Source of the DNA: an uncultured Chthonomonas sp.
GTDB taxonomy: Bacteria > Armatimonadota > Chthonomonadetes > Chthonomonadales > CAJBBX01
Assembly (NCBI GenBank): GCA_903951425.1
Contig: CAJBBX010000083.1
Span: forward strand, 53,394-117,393
DNA: 64,000 nt
Direction: 5' to 3'
The notes beneath the pieces were generated by a model. The model did no database searches, was not told the origin of the DNA, and worked only from the letters and a program-made list of their open reading frames with translations. Made by a program: the position numbers and the translations under genes. Shown in pieces: positions 1 through 8,261 of the stretch (the first letter of the stretch is position 1; each line of letters opens with the position of its first letter).

Positions 1-299
1 TGGGGCGGCTCGGGCAGCGGCTCCGGCGGTCCGTAGATGCCGAACCAGGCGGCGGGGAAGCCGGGATCATGGCGCGTCGGCAACGCGGCATCGAAGGCGG
101 GTGCGGCCTCGTAGGAGACCCAACCCACGGCCCAGAGGCCCTCCTGTGTGGCCTCGGCGGCACGGCGCACGGCCTCGGCGGCGCCGCTCGGCCCCCCTGC
201 GGCATGGATGCGCAGGGGCGAGCGGAACCGTAGCCACCCATTCGAGGCGCGCAGCAATGCCCATGCCTCGCCGGGTACGCCCGCCAGGCGCTCATTCAT
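1..299 (-). CDS. pabB: Aminodeoxychorismate synthase component I, N-terminal part (cut by window edge)
   Basis: The reverse strand reads open from an ATG at 299 to the left edge, giving about 99 residues and no stop. The sequence contains WAVGWVSYEAAPAFDAAL followed by AWFGIYGPPEP. This is the characteristic N-terminal pattern of PabB-type chorismate-binding enzymes (G-F-V-S-Y-E-A-A-P-A-F-D then W-F-G). In the known family PabB makes 4-amino-4-deoxychorismate from chorismate and ammonia for folate synthesis, in the cytoplasm. The catalytic chorismate-binding domain would lie to the left of position 1, so completeness cannot be judged. The gene is divergent from the methylase at 455. No strong ribosome site is visible, so the exact start is less certain than the family. 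Confidence 0.75.
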   Translation of the reverse strand, partial: MNERLAGVPGEAWALLRASNGWLRFRSPLRIHAAGGPSGAAEAVRRAAEATQEGLWAVGWVSYEAAPAFDAALPTRHDPGFPAAWFGIYGPPEPLPEPP

Positions 300-408
300 C
301 CGCTGGTTCCAGGATCGATCTCCATAGCTCCGCTCCGCCCCGCCCGCTCGCGCAGTCGCGGCTCCATCCAGCCCTACGTACTGATGGCCCACCGCCTTGC
401 CCCGGCGG

Positions 409-414
409 TACAAT
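409..414 (+). promoter_or_regulatory. Probable -10 element of the ccrM-like gene
   Basis: TACAAT lies about 40 bases before the ATG at 455, giving a leader of roughly 34 nt. No good -35 hexamer sits 16-18 bases upstream, so activation may need a regulator. I saw no GANTC site between the two divergent genes. Confidence 0.4.
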
Positions 415-454
415 CCTGTCGCTGCACCCGTGGCCCCGAAGGAGACCTGCGACC

Positions 455-1588
455 ATGAGCCGCCGACAGGAAACCGCTGTCCTCGATATCGTCGATTCCA
501 TAGTCCACGGCGACTGCGTGGAGGTGACGGCCGCGATGCCGCCCGCCTGCGTCGACATGGTCTTCGCCGATCCGCCCTACAACCTGCAACTGAAGCATGC
601 GCTCTACCGGCCCGACATGTCCATGGTCGACGGCGTCGACGACGAGTGGGACCAGTTCGAGAGCTTCGCAGCCTACGATACCTTCACTCGGGCATGGCTC
701 GCCGCGGTGCGCCGCGTCCTGAAGCCGACGGGGACGCTCTGGGTCATCGGCACCTACCACAACATCCACCGCGTGGGGGTGGCCATGCAGGACCTGGGCT
801 TCTGGCTGCTGAACGACGTGACCTGGATCAAGACGAACCCCATGCCCAACTTCGCCGGCGTCCGCATGTGCAACGCGCAGGAGACGTTGATCTGGGCGGC
901 CATGGGGGAGAAGTCCGGCTACACGTTCAACCACCACACGGCCAAGCGCTACGCCGACGGGAAGCAGCTCCGGAGCGACTGGTACCTGCCGTTGTGCACC
1001 GGAGCGGAGAGGCTGGCCGACGGCGAGGGGAAGGTCCACTCGACCCAGAAGCCCGAGGCGCTGGTGGAGCGCACCATCGCCGTCTGCACGCGGCCCGGCG
1101 ACCTGGTGCTGGACCCCTTCGCCGGGAGCGGAACCACGCCCGCCGTGGCGCGGCGTATGGGCAGGCGGTACATCGGCATCGAGCGCGAGGCGCAGTACCT
1201 GGAGGCCGCCCGAGCGCGCGTCGCCGCCGTGGCGCCGGACCCGGCGTCCGGTGCGGTGGACCAGAGCGACATCGACCGCTACCGCCGCCGCGTGGGCTTT
1301 CGGGAGGTTGTCGCCGCGGGGCTGCTGGCGCCGGGCGCGAAGGTCTGGTTCGGCGCGGACTGCCGCCGCGAGGCCGCGGTGACAGCGAAGGGGCTGTTGG
1401 AGCTCGATGGGAAGACCCTGAGCATCCACGGCGCGGGAGCCGCCATCACCGGTGCGCCCTGCAACGGTTGGGTCCACTGGCGGTACTGCGATCGTCTCGG
1501 CAACCTGTGCCGCCTGGACGACCTGCGGGTCGAGTATGAGGCCCGGCAGGCCGCCGCGGAGGCGCCTAAGGCACCGAAAGAGGGGTGA
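455..1588 (+). CDS. ccrM: CcrM-type adenine-N6 DNA methyltransferase (predicted GANTC)
   Basis: A 377-residue beta-class adenine methyltransferase. The catalytic DPPYNLQL motif IV is at residues 39-46 and the AdoMet site DPFAGSGTT at 220-228, the reversed order expected of the beta class. The stretch [17 protein letters not shown] and [20 protein letters not shown] closely follow Caulobacter CcrM and HinfI methylase. The last ~90 residues ([18 protein letters not shown] to [12 protein letters not shown]) match the CcrM C-terminal DNA-binding extension, which plain restriction methylases lack. No restriction enzyme gene is adjacent, so it looks like a solitary cell-cycle or epigenetic methylase. 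The ATG at 455 was chosen because similarity begins there; the open frame extends further upstream without similarity. The 3' end overlaps the convergent kinase gene by 23 bases. GANTC specificity is inferred from family. Confidence 0.9.
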   Translation: MSRRQETAVLDIVDSIVHGDCVEVTAAMPPACVDMVFADPPYNLQLKHALYRPDMSMVDGVDDEWDQFESFAAYDTFTRAWLAAVRRVLKPTGTLWVIGTYHNIHRVGVAMQDLGFWLLNDVTWIKTNPMPNFAGVRMCNAQETLIWAAMGEKSGYTFNHHTAKRYADGKQLRSDWYLPLCTGAERLADGEGKVHSTQKPEALVERTIAVCTRPGDLVLDPFAGSGTTPAVARRMGRRYIGIEREAQYLEAARARVAAVAPDPASGAVDQSDIDRYRRRVGFREVVAAGLLAPGAKVWFGADCRREAAVTAKGLLELDGKTLSIHGAGAAITGAPCNGWVHWRYCDRLGNLCRLDDLRVEYEARQAAAEAPKAPKEG

Positions 1589-3602
1589 CGTTCCTGAGGA
1601 CGGCGGCCAGGAGTTGCTCGGACTTCACGGGCTTGGCGATGTAGTCGTCCATTCCTGCGTCGATGCAGATCTGCCGGTCCTCCGTCATGGCCCGGGCCGT
1701 CATGGCGATGATGGGGACGTGTCGGCCGGTCCCTTGCTCGCTACCCCTGATGGCGCGCGTGGCGTCGAGGCCGTCCATCTCCGGCATCTGGATATCCATG
1801 AGGACCAGGTCGTAGATGGCCTTGTGCGTGGCGGTCACCGCGTCGGCCCCGTTGGCCGCAACGTCTACGGTGACGCCCATGCGCTCAAGGGCCATGCATG
1901 CGACCTTCTGGTTCACCACGTTGTCCTCCGCCAGAAGCACGCGGAGCTGGCGGCCCAGCGAACGCAGGTCGCGCGGGGCTTCCTTGACGGGAGGCTCCGC
2001 GGCCACGGGTGCGACGGGCTCGGGCGCCTGCGTGGTCAGTGCCGCGGCGGCGGCTTGCAGCAGCTGAGTGGGCTTGACGGGTTTGGTGGTGTAGGCGATG
2101 TGCGGGCACTCGGGCACGGAGATGGGTTCGTGCGACCCCAGCGGCGAGAGCAGGATGATCGGCATCTCGCGGAGGCCCGGGTCGGCGCCGATGCTGCGGG
2201 CCAGCGACGCTCCGTCCTTGCCGGGCATCTGGTGGTCGACCACGGCCAGGTCGTAGGCCCTGCCCATCTGCCGGCTCTCCTGCAGGAGCGCGAAGGCCTC
2301 GTCGGCGCCGGTGGCCACGTCGGCGCGGCATCCCCAGCTCGCCAGCAGTTCCACCACGACATCGCGGCCCAGGGCGCTGTCGTCCACGACGAGGGCGCGC
2401 TTGCCGGGCAGGGCGGAGGGGATCTGCGAATCCTGGAGGCGTACCACGCGGGGGATGCGGAGCGTGAACCAGAAGGTCGATCCGCGGCCCATGTCGCTCT
2501 CGCAGCCGATCTCGCCGCCCATGAGCTTGACCAGCCGCTGGCAGATGGCCAGGCCGAGGCCGGTGGCCGCCAGGCGGCGGGGGCTCTGGTTCGGCGCGTC
2601 GGCCGCGGCGAAGATGCGGCTCAGCCGCTCGGGCGCAATGCCGGGGCCCGTGTCGCGAACGGTGAAACGGAGCGTGATGTCATCGACCGTGGTCTGCTCG
2701 ACGGCGATGCGCACGCCGACCTCGCCGCTCTCGGTGAACTTCACGGAGTTGCCGACCAGGTTGACTAGGATCTGCCTGATGCGGACCGGGTCGCCGTGCA
2801 GCATGGGCGGAGTGCCGCGCTCCACCACGCAACCGAACTCCAGCCCCTTGCCCCAGGCGCGCACCGTGAAGATGTCAATCAGCTCTTCCAGCACGGCCGA
2901 GAGGTGGAAATCGATCTCGTCCAGCTCCAGGTGGCCGGCCTCAATGCGGGAGAGGTCCAGGATATCGTTGACGATCCGCATGAGCGACTCGGCGGAGACG
3001 CGGGCCAGTGTGGCGTATTCGCGCTGCACCGGGTCCAGATGCGTCTCGAGGAGGATGCCGAGCATGCCCAGGACGCCGTTCATGGGCGTCCGGATCTCCT
3101 GGCTCATGGTGGCCAGGAACTCGCTTTTGGCCGCATTGGCCTTTTCGGCCTCGCGGATCCAGCCCTCGGCGCGCTCCTTCTCCTGCTGGAGGGCGGCGTT
3201 GGCGGCTCGGAGGCCTGTGTGCATGGAGCCGAGCTGCTGGACCACGGAGTTGAACGCCGCGGAGAACCCTACGAGGTAGCTGACACGCTGGGAGAAGTCG
3301 CCCTGGGCCACGCGCTGGGTCTGCCATGTCAGGTGCCAAAGGGTGGCCTGGAGGTTCTTCAGCCACTGGGAGGTGGGCAGCCGTCCTTCGATGGTGGTAT
3401 CGATTCGGCCCTCGGACAGGTCGGCGGCGGCGCGGCCGGCGAGGTCGATCTCGACGATCAGGCGGTTCGTCTGCTCGGAGAGCTGGCGAACGGGACCGTC
3501 CGGAAGGTCTGAGACGTCGACGGCCTCGGGCCTTCCGCCAGCCAGCAGGGAGTGGATGGCGGTCGAAATTCGATCGAGTTGCTCGGCTTCTTGGTGTTCC
3601 AT
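1566..3602 (-). CDS. Cytoplasmic hybrid histidine kinase with two receiver domains, H-box His replaced by Gln
   Basis: About 678 residues. A HAMP-like segment ([18 protein letters not shown]) leads into a dimerisation helix, an HATPase_c domain (N-box [16 protein letters not shown]-box DTGPGIAPE, about residues 280-395) and two receivers (about 400-520 and 550-675) with acceptor aspartates in VVDHQM and [12 protein letters not shown]. No membrane segment is visible, so it should be cytoplasmic. The H-box reads [12 protein letters not shown] where the family has TMSHEIRTP: codon CAG at 3101-3099 (residue 168) replaces the phosphoacceptor histidine. Either it is a pseudokinase or scaffold, or this is a sequence error. 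The ATG at 3602 is preferred over the TTG at 3650 because AAGG and AGGTGA sit just upstream. It converges with and overlaps the methylase gene. Confidence 0.9.
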   Translation of the reverse strand: MEHQEAEQLDRISTAIHSLLAGGRPEAVDVSDLPDGPVRQLSEQTNRLIVEIDLAGRAAADLSEGRIDTTIEGRLPTSQWLKNLQATLWHLTWQTQRVAQGDFSQRVSYLVGFSAAFNSVVQQLGSMHTGLRAANAALQQEKERAEGWIREAEKANAAKSEFLATMSQEIRTPMNGVLGMLGILLETHLDPVQREYATLARVSAESLMRIVNDILDLSRIEAGHLELDEIDFHLSAVLEELIDIFTVRAWGKGLEFGCVVERGTPPMLHGDPVRIRQILVNLVGNSVKFTESGEVGVRIAVEQTTVDDITLRFTVRDTGPGIAPERLSRIFAAADAPNQSPRRLAATGLGLAICQRLVKLMGGEIGCESDMGRGSTFWFTLRIPRVVRLQDSQIPSALPGKRALVVDDSALGRDVVVELLASWGCRADVATGADEAFALLQESRQMGRAYDLAVVDHQMPGKDGASLARSIGADPGLREMPIILLSPLGSHEPISVPECPHIAYTTKPVKPTQLLQAAAAALTTQAPEPVAPVAAEPPVKEAPRDLRSLGRQLRVLLAEDNVVNQKVACMALERMGVTVDVAANGADAVTATHKAIYDLVLMDIQMPEMDGLDATRAIRGSEQGTGRHVPIIAMTARAMTEDRQICIDAGMDDYIAKPVKSEQLLAAVLRNVTPLSVP

Positions 3603-3772
3603 TCGCAGCCTTATCACCTCAACCGACACACGTTCAGGTGTACCTCGCAACGCCTGTTGCGGCGAGGGCCACTCTACGTCTGCAAGATACCCCCGATCGG
3701 ACGTTCTGGGTATGCGGCTGCACAGGTACTCGTGCGGCCATTAGCGCCTTGACGGACCAAAACATGGCGCTA

Positions 3773-4705
3773 TCAGGCCATCAGGGCCAGCGCGGCAAGG
3801 TCCTGCGCCCTGTCACCCAACTCGGCGGGGACGATGGTGCAGCGTTCCACGGCCCTTGCCCAGGCGCGTTCGGCGACGGTTCGGCGTATGGGGCCAAGAA
3901 TCAGTTCGCCGGCGTGGACCGCGATGGTGCCCAGGACGATGCGCTCCGGGTTGATGATCTGGATGAGGTTTGCCAGCCCTATGCCCATGTAGGTGCCGGC
4001 CTCCTCCAGGATGCCCAGGCCGAAGGCGTCGCCCTCGCGCGCGGCCTCGATCACCTGCCGCGCCGTGATGTCGGCCACCTTGCCGCCGGCCAGTTCGAGT
4101 ACGCGGCGACCGCGTCCGTACATCACGCTGTCGCGGGCCAGGCGACCAATGGACGGTCCGCTGGCAAGCGCCTCCAGGCAGCCGCGCTTGCCGCAGCCGC
4201 AGAGGGGGCCTTCGGGCAGGATGGTCTGGTGCCCGACCTCGCCTGCCAGGTCGTTGACGCCGCGGTAGAGGCGGCCGTCGAGGATCAGGCCGCCGCCGAT
4301 ACCCGTGCCCATGGTGAGGAACGCCATGTGCAGCGTGCCGCGTCCTGCGCCCCACCGCCATTCGGCCAGCGCGGTGGCGTTGGCGTCGTTCTCCAACTCG
4401 ACCCGAACGCCGGGGAAGGCCCGCTCGAACTCGGCGCGGATCGGCACGGCATCCCAGCCGGGCAGGTTGGGCGGGTTCATGACGATGCCTCGGGCCGTAT
4501 CAAGCGGGCCGCCGCAGGAGATGCCCACGCCGGTCAGGTCGCGCCCTTCGGCCACGCCGCGGGCCATCCGCAGCAGGCGGTCCACGATGTCGCGCCAGCC
4601 GGCGTCGGCTTCGGTGGGCATGGCCTCGCGCGCCAGGATCTCACCTTCGCCGGTGCCCAGGATGGCGGCGCATTTGGTGCCGCCGATATCGATGCCGAGA
4701 ATCAT
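3773..4705 (-). CDS. ROK-family sugar kinase (glucokinase-like)
   Basis: A 310-residue ROK protein of typical length. The N-terminal ATP phosphate loop is GIDIGGTKCAAIL; the sugar site includes ELENDANATALAEW and the GEVGHQTI histidine motif. The zinc-binding ROK signature CGCGKRGCLEALASG is present with all cysteines. The family phosphorylates glucose or related hexoses such as mannose or N-acetylmannosamine, and some members are repressors. This one lacks an N-terminal helix-turn-helix, so it is a kinase. GGGAGGAG lies about 8 bases before the ATG. It starts 31 bases after the dnaA stop on the same strand and may be co-transcribed with dnaA. In a window full of secreted glycosidases it plausibly feeds released sugars into the cell; the exact substrate cannot be read. 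Confidence 0.88.
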   Translation of the reverse strand: MILGIDIGGTKCAAILGTGEGEILAREAMPTEADAGWRDIVDRLLRMARGVAEGRDLTGVGISCGGPLDTARGIVMNPPNLPGWDAVPIRAEFERAFPGVRVELENDANATALAEWRWGAGRGTLHMAFLTMGTGIGGGLILDGRLYRGVNDLAGEVGHQTILPEGPLCGCGKRGCLEALASGPSIGRLARDSVMYGRGRRVLELAGGKVADITARQVIEAAREGDAFGLGILEEAGTYMGIGLANLIQIINPERIVLGTIAVHAGELILGPIRRTVAERAWARAVERCTIVPAELGDRAQDLAALALMA

Positions 4706-4736
4706 CGCGGAACTCCTCCCGTGGGGCCCGCCGGGC

Positions 4737-6176
4737 CTATCTGGAGAGCTTGGACTTGAGCTCCAGGAGTAGCGCCTGGGTCTCAGGGCAGGTCGTCAGG
4801 AGCGCCTCTACGCGTGCGATGGAGCGCTGGACCGTGGTGTGCTCGCGGCCGGAGAAGACCTCGCCTATCTGCGCCAGCGTCAGGTTGTCCAGGTCGCGGG
4901 CCAGGTACATCGCCACTTGCCGGGCCGCGGCGATCTTGGCGTCGCGCTTCAGGCTGCGCATGGCCTCTTCGGGAACGCCGGTGCGCTGCGAAACGGCGCG
5001 GAGGATGGCCGCCATGCTCACGCCCTTGGCCCGCTCGCCGGGAAGGGGCTTGGAGATGAAGAACTCGGCCAGCACGTCGCGGGCCAGCTCCAGGCAGATG
5101 GGCGCTCCCATGACCGAGGAGTAGGCCACCAGCTTGGTGACGGCGCCCTCCAGCGCGCGGCAGTTGGACTGGATCGCGTCGGCCACGTACTCGAGCACGG
5201 GCTGCGGCACTTCCCAGCCCTCGGTATGGCACCGGTGCTGCAGGATCGCCAGGCGGGTCTCGTACTGCGGCGGCGTTACATCGGCCACGAGCCCGCCCTC
5301 GAAGCGGGTGCGGAGGCGCTCGTCCATGGCTCCCAACTCGCGCGGGCTCTTGTCGGCGGCCAGCACGATCTGGCGGCCGGTCTGGAAAAGGGCATTGTAG
5401 GTGTGGAAAAACTCCTCGCAGGTGGCGTGTTTGCCGGCAACCATCTGTGTATCGTCCACAAGCCAAACGTCTACATTTCTGTAGTGCCTCCGAAAGGCTT
5501 CCATTCGGTGTTCGCGTACCGCCGCAACGTACTGCTGCGTAAAGGTATCGCCATCCACCAGGGCTACGTACGTGCCGTCGTTGCGGGATCGGATGGCATT
5601 GGCGATGGCGTGCAGGAGGTGCGTCTTGCCCAGTCCGCAGTTGCCGTAGAGGAAGAGCGGGTTGTACGATTTGCCCGGTTTCTCCGCCACGGCGGCGGCG
5701 GCGGCCTGCGCCAGGCGGTTGGTGCGGCCCACCACGAACTGGTCGAACGTGAAGCGTTCAACGGGCGGCAGGCAGAAGTCGGCGCGGAAGCCCTCGCCGT
5801 TGCGCCGCTTCGGCGGGGCCTGGCCCTGGACCAGCATGGCCTGGGTCGGAGTGGGCTGTTCCAGCGTCGCGACAGGGGCCCTTTCGGCCGGCGTGAGCAC
5901 GCGAAACTCGAGGTTGATCGTGATTCCCAGGTGGACTTCAAGCGTGGAGCGCACTAGGTTGCGGTGGCGCTTGTCCAGCCATTCGCGGGCGAAGGGGCTG
6001 GTGACGCCCAGGATCACGTCGTGCCCGGTCCACGAGAGCGGCCGGATGGGGGCGATGAAGCTCTCGAAAGTCCCCTTGCTAACTCGGCCGGAGAGGTTTT
6101 GAAGGGTGCGGTCCCAAGCCCTGCGTAGCGCTACAGAGCGCTCATCATCTCCAAAGCTCAGTTGATCATCTGCCAT
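4737..6176 (-). CDS. dnaA: Chromosomal replication initiator protein DnaA
   Basis: A 479-residue DnaA. Domain I spans about the first 85 residues (TFESFIAPIRPLSW), followed by a short linker and the AAA+ domain. Walker A is GNCGLGKTHLLHA (from residue 177), Walker B VWLVDDTQM, then EEFFHTYNAL and RLRTRFEGGLVAD. The box VII-like segment is NCRALEGAVTKLVAYS. Domain IV carries GREHTTVQRSI near residue 442, the DnaA-box reading signature. Some normally conserved positions differ (GNCG for GGVG, DDTQM for DDIQF). It opens double-stranded DNA at oriC in the family. No dnaN, recF or gyrB lies beside it and no cluster of TTATCCACA-like boxes is visible in the upstream 280 bases, so the origin is elsewhere or this is a paralogue. 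Confidence 0.92.
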   Translation of the reverse strand: MADDQLSFGDDERSVALRRAWDRTLQNLSGRVSKGTFESFIAPIRPLSWTGHDVILGVTSPFAREWLDKRHRNLVRSTLEVHLGITINLEFRVLTPAERAPVATLEQPTPTQAMLVQGQAPPKRRNGEGFRADFCLPPVERFTFDQFVVGRTNRLAQAAAAAVAEKPGKSYNPLFLYGNCGLGKTHLLHAIANAIRSRNDGTYVALVDGDTFTQQYVAAVREHRMEAFRRHYRNVDVWLVDDTQMVAGKHATCEEFFHTYNALFQTGRQIVLAADKSPRELGAMDERLRTRFEGGLVADVTPPQYETRLAILQHRCHTEGWEVPQPVLEYVADAIQSNCRALEGAVTKLVAYSSVMGAPICLELARDVLAEFFISKPLPGERAKGVSMAAILRAVSQRTGVPEEAMRSLKRDAKIAAARQVAMYLARDLDNLTLAQIGEVFSGREHTTVQRSIARVEALLTTCPETQALLLELKSKLSR

Positions 6177-6199
6177 GTGCCGCCCCCGCTGAGGTGCTG

Positions 6200-6228
6200 A
6201 TTATAGCAGACCGCCGACGCGCAGGCAA
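6200..6228 (-). promoter_or_regulatory. dnaA promoter
   Basis: On the minus strand TTGCCT (6228-6223) and TATAAT (6205-6200) are separated by exactly 17 bases, and the -10 has the extended TGC prefix. It lies 24 bases upstream of the dnaA ATG, implying a very short leader. This is one of the best sigma-70-like promoters in the window. Confidence 0.7.
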
Positions 6229-6454
6229 TGCCGAACATGCGGCGGTAGACAGGCGGTGTACGGCTCGGGTACGCCCGTGTCTTGACCCCGCCGCGGAGCA
6301 ACCCAATCCCCTCGTGGCCGCGCCATAATAGACAGACTGAAGTCTACGTCGGTTGGGCAGGGGCGCGCTGCCATTCGGGGTGCAACGGTGCGCAGGAGCC
6401 CCGACGGCGGCGTCCCCGGGGTCCCGGGGTCCCGAGATGCCGCGAATCGGTCCG

Positions 6455-7741
6455 CTACCGCCGCTGCCGTGGTCCGAGCTCGCCGAGGATGATGACGCCG
6501 GACGGAGCTCCGGGCAGCGTGACGGCCTCGCCGGGCCGCAGGCGAGCGGCGCCTAGTGTCCGCCCTGTGCCGGGATGCACGATGCGGATGCCTGCGGTTT
6601 CGCGCGCTTCCAGCCGGAATGCCGGTGAGTTAACGCCTACCGCGACGCCGACGATCCGGCGCCCCTTGATGCTCCAGACTAGCCGGACGCAGCCCACGGC
6701 GGTCAGCGGCGAACCGGCGTCATGCGAGTCGAACCGCTGCCAGTTGGGCAGGTCGCCGGGAAGGAGCCGAAGGATGCCGGCCAATCCCGCCAGCCCCGGC
6801 GAGTCCTCGAAGCGCGAACGCCCCACCACGCCGGCCTCGCTGTGGTAGACGTACATGGGCAGCCGCGCGGCGAAGGCGAAGGCAGGCGCCATCAGCAGCT
6901 TCATCTCGTCGGGCTCGGATGCCACCGAGGAGCCGGGTCCCACCGGTTCGTTGCTGCTCACGGGAGGGCAGCCCGCGCGGAGCCCGAGATCCCAGCAGTC
7001 GATGACGGGCTGCCAGCCCTCCGCGGCCCGGCGGTCGCGGCTGAAGTGCCATGTGGCGATGTCGGCCGCGCCGCCACGGTAGAGCGCGTCGAAGTCGGCC
7101 TCGTGGTTCGACGTCGTGGCAACGGGCACCTCGGTCCGGTCGGCCAGGTACCGCGTGAACTCGCGCAGGTCGGCGATGCCCTGGTCGCCGGGGAAGCCGT
7201 TCTGCCACGCCTCGTTGGCCACCTCGAGGAGGATGACCTTCCGCTCGCGTCCGGCCACTACGTCGGCCAGCATCCGCCGCATGTGCTCCAGCCGAGCGGC
7301 CCGTTCGGGCATCATCTGGGCGTCGGCGAAGATCGTGACCTGCGTGCGCATGCCGTACCGGTCGTAGGTCAGGTCGACGAGCTCGGCCAGCCGCTGCCAG
7401 TAGTCGGGCCAGGCCTCGACACGCTTGCCGGTGCGGCTGGTGTAGGCTACCGGGGCGATCTCCAGCCCCTCCCAGGACGGGTGCCAACCCACCATGGAGA
7501 GGATGCGGGTGTAACGGACGCCGCTCCGGGCGAGCGTGGCCAGGTCGGCCTCCAGCCGCGGGCGGTTGTTCCGGCAGCGCCAGAGGGCCGTGAAGTATGA
7601 GGCGCCGAGGCCGAGGAATGGACCTGAGCCGTCCAGCAGGCAGTGGTCCTCCACGCGGACGAGGCCGCGGGGCGGATGCGCGGCGGGTGTGACTGCCAGG
7701 GCCGCAGAGAGCGCGGCGACGATGAGCAACTGGGGTCCCAT
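6455..7741 (-). CDS. Secreted TIM-barrel glycoside hydrolase (GH5/cellulase-like)
   Basis: A 428-residue protein with an N-terminal signal peptide (LLIVAALSAALAVTPAAHP). The body resembles clan A (beta/alpha)8 glycosidases: LEVANEAWQNGF near residue 176 fits the Asn-Glu acid/base motif at the end of strand 4, and YVYHSEAGVVG is a candidate for the nucleophile strand. A short beta-rich tail (IVHPGTGRTLGAARLRPGE) could be an accessory sandwich. Exact family and substrate are not recognisable. GGAGG sits 4 bases before the ATG. It is divergent from the cytochrome c lipoprotein gene. It could also be a catalytically altered member of the fold, since the nucleophile assignment is tentative. Confidence 0.6.
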   Translation of the reverse strand: MGPQLLIVAALSAALAVTPAAHPPRGLVRVEDHCLLDGSGPFLGLGASYFTALWRCRNNRPRLEADLATLARSGVRYTRILSMVGWHPSWEGLEIAPVAYTSRTGKRVEAWPDYWQRLAELVDLTYDRYGMRTQVTIFADAQMMPERAARLEHMRRMLADVVAGRERKVILLEVANEAWQNGFPGDQGIADLREFTRYLADRTEVPVATTSNHEADFDALYRGGAADIATWHFSRDRRAAEGWQPVIDCWDLGLRAGCPPVSSNEPVGPGSSVASEPDEMKLLMAPAFAFAARLPMYVYHSEAGVVGRSRFEDSPGLAGLAGILRLLPGDLPNWQRFDSHDAGSPLTAVGCVRLVWSIKGRRIVGVAVGVNSPAFRLEARETAGIRIVHPGTGRTLGAARLRPGEAVTLPGAPSGVIILGELGPRQRR

Positions 7742-7874
7742 GCGACCTCCGGTGGGCGGGGCTGCCTGTTCCGATGCAAGTTGGCTATACTTGGCGTACC
7801 GACGTTGCGGCCGTATCCGGGTTCGCGGCCCTGCGCTCTAACGTACCTCGCGCCCGGAGATATTGGAGGCTGCA

Positions 7875-8240
7875 GTGAGCGTGTCCATGCCGAAGAGGTC
7901 CTTTGACTGGCTACCGGTGGCGGCCGCGGCACTCCTGTTGGTGGGCTGCGCCAAGGCGCCGGACACCAGCGCGGTCGACGCCAAGAAGGACGCGGCCGGC
8001 CGCGAAGCCTACGAGCGCATCGGCTGCGGCCGGTGCCATGGCTCGCTGTCGGGCGGTGGGGGACAGGCCCCGAACCTCAGCAAGGTGGGCGCCGACCCGC
8101 AGCATACGGTCACCTGGCTTGCCGACCACATCCGGACGCCGCAGACGCACACGCCGAACAGCGCCATGACCGCGTACGGCGACCAGATCTCCGACGCCGA
8201 CCTGGACGCCCTGTCGGCCATGCTCTCCCGGATGAAGTAA
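7875..8240 (+). CDS. Cytochrome c lipoprotein (single haem)
   Basis: A 121-residue exported protein. A lipobox LLLVGC places the lipidated cysteine at residue 25. The haem site is CGRCHG (Cys51, Cys54, His55), and MTAYGDQIS downstream provides a possible axial methionine. The size and layout match small class I cytochromes c of the cbb3/CccA type that shuttle electrons on the outer face of the membrane. The GTG at 7875 was chosen because GGAGG ends 5 bases before it; the ATG at 7887 would be 17 bases away. It is convergent with a PQQ-type propeller gene ending 12 bases downstream, but no dehydrogenase partner is proven. The electron donor and acceptor are unknown. Confidence 0.85.
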   Translation: MSVSMPKRSFDWLPVAAAALLLVGCAKAPDTSAVDAKKDAAGREAYERIGCGRCHGSLSGGGGQAPNLSKVGADPQHTVTWLADHIRTPQTHTPNSAMTAYGDQISDADLDALSAMLSRMK

Positions 8241-8244
8241 CAGC

Positions 8245-8261
8245 GCCCGGCGCTACCGGGC
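8245..8261. terminator. Short hairpin between convergent genes
   Basis: GCCCGG, a five-base loop and CCGGGC lie between the cytochrome stop and the end of the propeller gene, overlapping the latter's stop codon. There is no T run, so it is only a weak candidate for a bidirectional terminator. Confidence 0.3.

Noticed and set aside
1452..2768. Long plus-strand open frame of 438 codons
   Set aside because: It is antisense to the hybrid kinase, has no recognisable motif and is a by-product of high GC content. Similar long shadows oppose the SBBP, RCC1 and DUF6259 genes.
6177..6454. Possible oriC next to dnaA
   Set aside because: No cluster of TTATCCACA-like boxes and no AT-rich unwinding stretch can be seen; the spacer holds the dnaA promoter and otherwise ordinary GC-rich DNA.
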